Source: Marinobacterium_A aestuariivivens (GTDB lineage Bacteria > Pseudomonadota > Gammaproteobacteria > Pseudomonadales > Balneatricaceae). Taken from it: a stretch of 64,000 nucleotides of DNA. The stretch's first letter is position 1, and every line of letters starts with the position of its first letter. The position numbers were made by a program, and so were the translations under genes. The notes beneath the pieces were generated by a model that worked only from the letters and a program-made list of their open reading frames with translations, was not told the DNA's origin and searched no databases. Location of the stretch: contig NZ_JBHSWE010000001.1 of assembly GCF_042661465.1 (NCBI RefSeq), positions 310,001 to 374,000 of the forward strand. The letters run 5' to 3'. This document shows, piece by piece, positions 61,629-64,000 of the stretch.

Positions 61629-62621
61629 ATGCAGAAACGGACACAGATCTGTATCACGGTTGATACCGAATTCAGCATTGCCGGCCACTTTCTGGATCCG
61701 GAGCGCTATGCGCCTTTGGCTGAGCCGGTCATCTACGGTCGTCGCGGCAGCAAACGGCAAGGGCTGGAATTCCTGCTCGATACCCTGGCCCGGTATGAGA
61801 TGACGGCATCCTTTTTCATCGAGTGCGCCAACTATTTCTACTTCGGTGACGAGCCGATGCGCAGCGTCGTGAGACGCTTGCAGGCAGCCGGCCAGGACGT
61901 TCAGCTGCATATCCATCCTGTCTGGTTGAGCTTCGCCCGGGGGCAGGCGCCCTTTCCCCGCCAGGATAACTGCGACGGACGGGGCTACGAGGAGATCCAT
62001 CGCGTCATCGCCGTCTGCGCCGATATCTTCGAGCGCTGGGCCGGACACCGGCCGCTCGCGCTGCGTACGGGCAGCCTGCGTGCCGACAGCGATGTTTATC
62101 GCGCCATGGCCAACCTCGGTATCCCCATGGCATCCAATATAGCCCTGGGCATTTACCGGCCCGCCGAACCGGCGCTGCAACTCGACTCCGGTCGCCGCCG
62201 AATAGAGGGCGTGATGGAACTGCCTGTCTTTACTTATCGGGACAGCAATCTCTTCGGCACCCACAGGAAATCACTGCAGATAACCAGTTGCTCCTGGCCG
62301 GAAATGCGGCACCTGCTCTGGACCTCGCGCAGGGCCGGCGTCGAACAGATCCTGCTATTGACCCATCCTTTCGAGTTCATCAAGAAATCGGACTTCCGAT
62401 ACACCCGGGTGACGCGCAACCGTGTCAACCAGAGTCGTCTGGAAAAGTTGTGTCGCTTCATCAAGCGGTACCCGGATGACTTTGTCGCTGTCACCTTCAC
62501 CGGCCAGAAGACAGCCTGGCTCGGCTCGGAACTGGAGCAGCCATTCGTGCAGATTCCCTCGGTGTTCAGTATCGGCCGCAAACTCCATAACCGGATCAAC
62601 GACTGGGTATGGGCCTACTGA
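61629..62621 (+). CDS. Polysaccharide deacetylase-like protein
   Basis: A 330-residue protein of the NodB-like superfamily. The N-terminal CITVDTEFSIAGHFLDP carries the first acidic pair, and QLHIHPVWLSF near residue 90 is the metal-binding His block. HRPLALRTGSLRADSD matches the catalytic Arg region. It is not the XrtA-type deacetylase at 18049: the order of motifs is the same but the rest differs. It lies 2 bp after the CapK-like gene, and the ATP-grasp gene follows. Substrate unknown. Confidence 0.8.
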   Translation: MQKRTQICITVDTEFSIAGHFLDPERYAPLAEPVIYGRRGSKRQGLEFLLDTLARYEMTASFFIECANYFYFGDEPMRSVVRRLQAAGQDVQLHIHPVWLSFARGQAPFPRQDNCDGRGYEEIHRVIAVCADIFERWAGHRPLALRTGSLRADSDVYRAMANLGIPMASNIALGIYRPAEPALQLDSGRRRIEGVMELPVFTYRDSNLFGTHRKSLQITSCSWPEMRHLLWTSRRAGVEQILLLTHPFEFIKKSDFRYTRVTRNRVNQSRLEKLCRFIKRYPDDFVAVTFTGQKTAWLGSELEQPFVQIPSVFSIGRKLHNRINDWVWAY

Positions 62622-62648
62622 CCCGCCCGCGAGGCGCCCCTCCCCGCT

Positions 62649-63866
62649 ATGAAAACTGCACAGGACAAAGTCATCATTCTCGGCACCGACAGCCAGATCG
62701 GACTGTCCCTGATTCGCGAACTGGGACGGCGCAACTGTCACGTTGTCGCCATCGGCCGCTCCAGGGACTCGATAGGGCTGCGATCACGCTATGCGCGGGA
62801 GCGTTTCGTCTGGCCCGCGGGCGATGAAAAACGACAGATCGAGTTTCTCAATCAGGTCGCCGGAAGCACCGGCGCACGTTACCTCCTCTGCGTGTCCGAG
62901 ACCGATATTCTGTTCCTCAACCGCTGTCGCGACCTCCTGGAGCTGACTCCGCTGATTCCCGGCCAGGCGGCCATCGAACGGGTGCTGGACAAACAGCGCA
63001 CAGCCGGCGCAGCAGCCGAGGTGGGCATCCTTTCGCCCGCAAGCCACTGCATCGACGACCTCGGGGAACTGGACGCCCTTGCCCCTTCACTGCGCTACCC
63101 GGTGATCCTGAAGTGGCGAAACCCCCATGAAGTGATGCACGATGCCCGCCGGCAGGGTGTTCCGATCGAGAAGGTGATCTACTGCCACAGCGCCGAACAG
63201 CTGGCCGACCGACTCGGTCGTTACGCGCCACTGGGCCAATTCCCGATGATTCAGGCGTACTGCCCGGGTTACGGCCTGGGCCAGTTCTTCTTCATGTACC
63301 GCGGCAAGGCCCTGTTGCGTTTCCAGCACCGGCGCATACACGAATGGCCACCCGAAGGCGGCTTCTCGTCACTCTGTGCGGGCGTCCCGCTGGACCGGCA
63401 CCGCGCCCTGCAGGAGCGATCGATCGCCCTGTTGCGAAAGCTCGACTGGGAAGGCCCCGCGATGGTCGAGTACCGCTACGACGAGCACAGCGATCGCGCG
63501 GTGCTGATGGAGGTCAATGGCCGGTTTTGGGGAAGTCTGCCCCTGGCCTATTATTCCAATGCCCCCTTCGGCTGGTACACCTACCAGGTGCTGGGACTGG
63601 GACAGGTGCCCGCGGTACCTGAACCGATACGGGATGACATCCAGTGCCGTAATACCCTGATCGAGCTCAAGCGCTTGATTCGCATTCTTTTTCAACGGCA
63701 GAAGATCAGGGACAAAAGCCTGAGGTTCAGCCCGTTAAAGGAGGTGACGGGCTTCATTGGCGGGTATTTCAATCCCAGGATGCGCTACTACGTCTTCAGC
63801 CTGTCAGACCCCATGCCCCTGTTCGCCGATTGGGCCGCCATGGCGAGGAAAATGATGCGGCGCTAA
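62649..63866 (+). CDS. ATP-grasp domain ligase
   Basis: A 405-residue ATP-grasp enzyme (carbamoyl-phosphate synthase/D-Ala ligase fold). The N-domain starts VIILGTDSQIGLSLIRELGR. The ATP site includes RYPVILKWRNPHE near residue 151 and MIQAYCPGYGLGQFFFMYRG near 202. The metal-binding block is AVLMEVNGRFWGSLPLAYYS near 289. These enzymes join a carboxylate to an amine. Beside CapK-like and amidotransferase genes, it may attach an amino acid to a sugar uronic acid; that is inference. Start ATG 62649. Confidence 0.87.
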   Translation: MKTAQDKVIILGTDSQIGLSLIRELGRRNCHVVAIGRSRDSIGLRSRYARERFVWPAGDEKRQIEFLNQVAGSTGARYLLCVSETDILFLNRCRDLLELTPLIPGQAAIERVLDKQRTAGAAAEVGILSPASHCIDDLGELDALAPSLRYPVILKWRNPHEVMHDARRQGVPIEKVIYCHSAEQLADRLGRYAPLGQFPMIQAYCPGYGLGQFFFMYRGKALLRFQHRRIHEWPPEGGFSSLCAGVPLDRHRALQERSIALLRKLDWEGPAMVEYRYDEHSDRAVLMEVNGRFWGSLPLAYYSNAPFGWYTYQVLGLGQVPAVPEPIRDDIQCRNTLIELKRLIRILFQRQKIRDKSLRFSPLKEVTGFIGGYFNPRMRYYVFSLSDPMPLFADWAAMARKMMRR

Positions 63867-63877
63867 GGAACCTAACG

Positions 63878-64000
63878 TCACTCCAATTCCCAAGGCTTGA
63901 ACGTCCGCTGCGCCAGGTACTGTTTGATCAGGTTTTCGGTGGCATTTTCGATAATGGCGTAGCAGTTATTGAAATACGCCTTGCCATGTATGTGCGGGTC
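63878..64000 (-). CDS. 3' end of an unknown gene
   Basis: Forty codons open to the edge of the window, ending FKPWELE and a TGA at 63878-63880. The visible part includes GKAYFNNCYAIIENATENLI. I do not recognise the family. It converges with the ATP-grasp gene. Confidence 0.5.
   Translation of the reverse strand, partial: DPHIHGKAYFNNCYAIIENATENLIKQYLAQRTFKPWELE

Overview
The window looks like a chromosomal segment of a GC-rich gammaproteobacterium. This is an inference from gene content, protein style and the uvrB/aminotransferase neighbourhood; no rRNA or taxonomic marker is present. Most of it is one large exopolysaccharide and protein-sorting locus of the PEP-CTERM/exosortase A (XrtA, EpsH) type. 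Housekeeping genes sit at the left edge: the end of a PilZ-domain gene, uvrB and an aspartate-type aminotransferase.

Layout. 4.2-10.1 kb (+): the export and assembly operon, with outer-membrane export lipoprotein, chain-length determinant, tyrosine autokinase, outer-membrane barrel and AAA ATPase. 10.3-13.3 kb (-): an HPr-rel-A cassette of nucleotidyltransferase, HprK-like kinase, PqqD-like protein and a signal-peptide protein. 13.4-17.8 kb (-): response regulator PrsR, histidine kinase PrsK and a trypsin-like protease. 18.0-24.3 kb: polysaccharide deacetylase, three related secreted proteins (two with PEP-CTERM tails) and a hexapeptide acyltransferase. 24.3-27.2 kb: the TPR protein PrsT. 27.4-35.3 kb (-): glycosyltransferase, ThiF-nitroreductase fusion, outer-membrane barrel, LolA-like lipoprotein-sorting protein and an MMPL/RND transporter. 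36-37.4 kb: two acyltransferases of the N-acyl amino acid/AHL-synthase type. 37.9-43.2 kb (-): nucleotide-sugar genes tviB, wecC, wecB and manC. 43.2-45.7 kb: an inverted-repeat element, a VanZ-like gene and an AT-rich membrane glycosyltransferase. 46.3-63.9 kb (+): amino-sugar synthesis, many glycosyltransferases, an amidotransferase, a CapK-like enzyme, a second deacetylase-like protein and an ATP-grasp enzyme.

How it fits together. The sugar genes should supply GDP-mannose, HexNAc-uronic acids and acylated amino sugars. Glycosyltransferases build a repeat unit, and the 4-10 kb operon polymerises and exports it. PEP-CTERM proteins would be sorted to the envelope by an exosortase that I do not find in this window. 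Control can be read from the DNA: an element like tgtaaaaaa..cgacgcc occurs three times. In two cases it lies 50-90 bp upstream of a good sigma-54 promoter (GG-N10-GC), and in the third of a weak one. The targets are two PEP-CTERM genes and the HPr-rel-A cassette, which fits a PrsK/PrsR-sigma-54 regulon.

Quality warning. At least 25 genes or gene parts are broken by one-base shifts, nearly all in G or C runs of 3-6 bases and mostly single missing bases. This looks like assembly error rather than gene decay. I therefore give merged coordinates for such genes and state where each shift lies.
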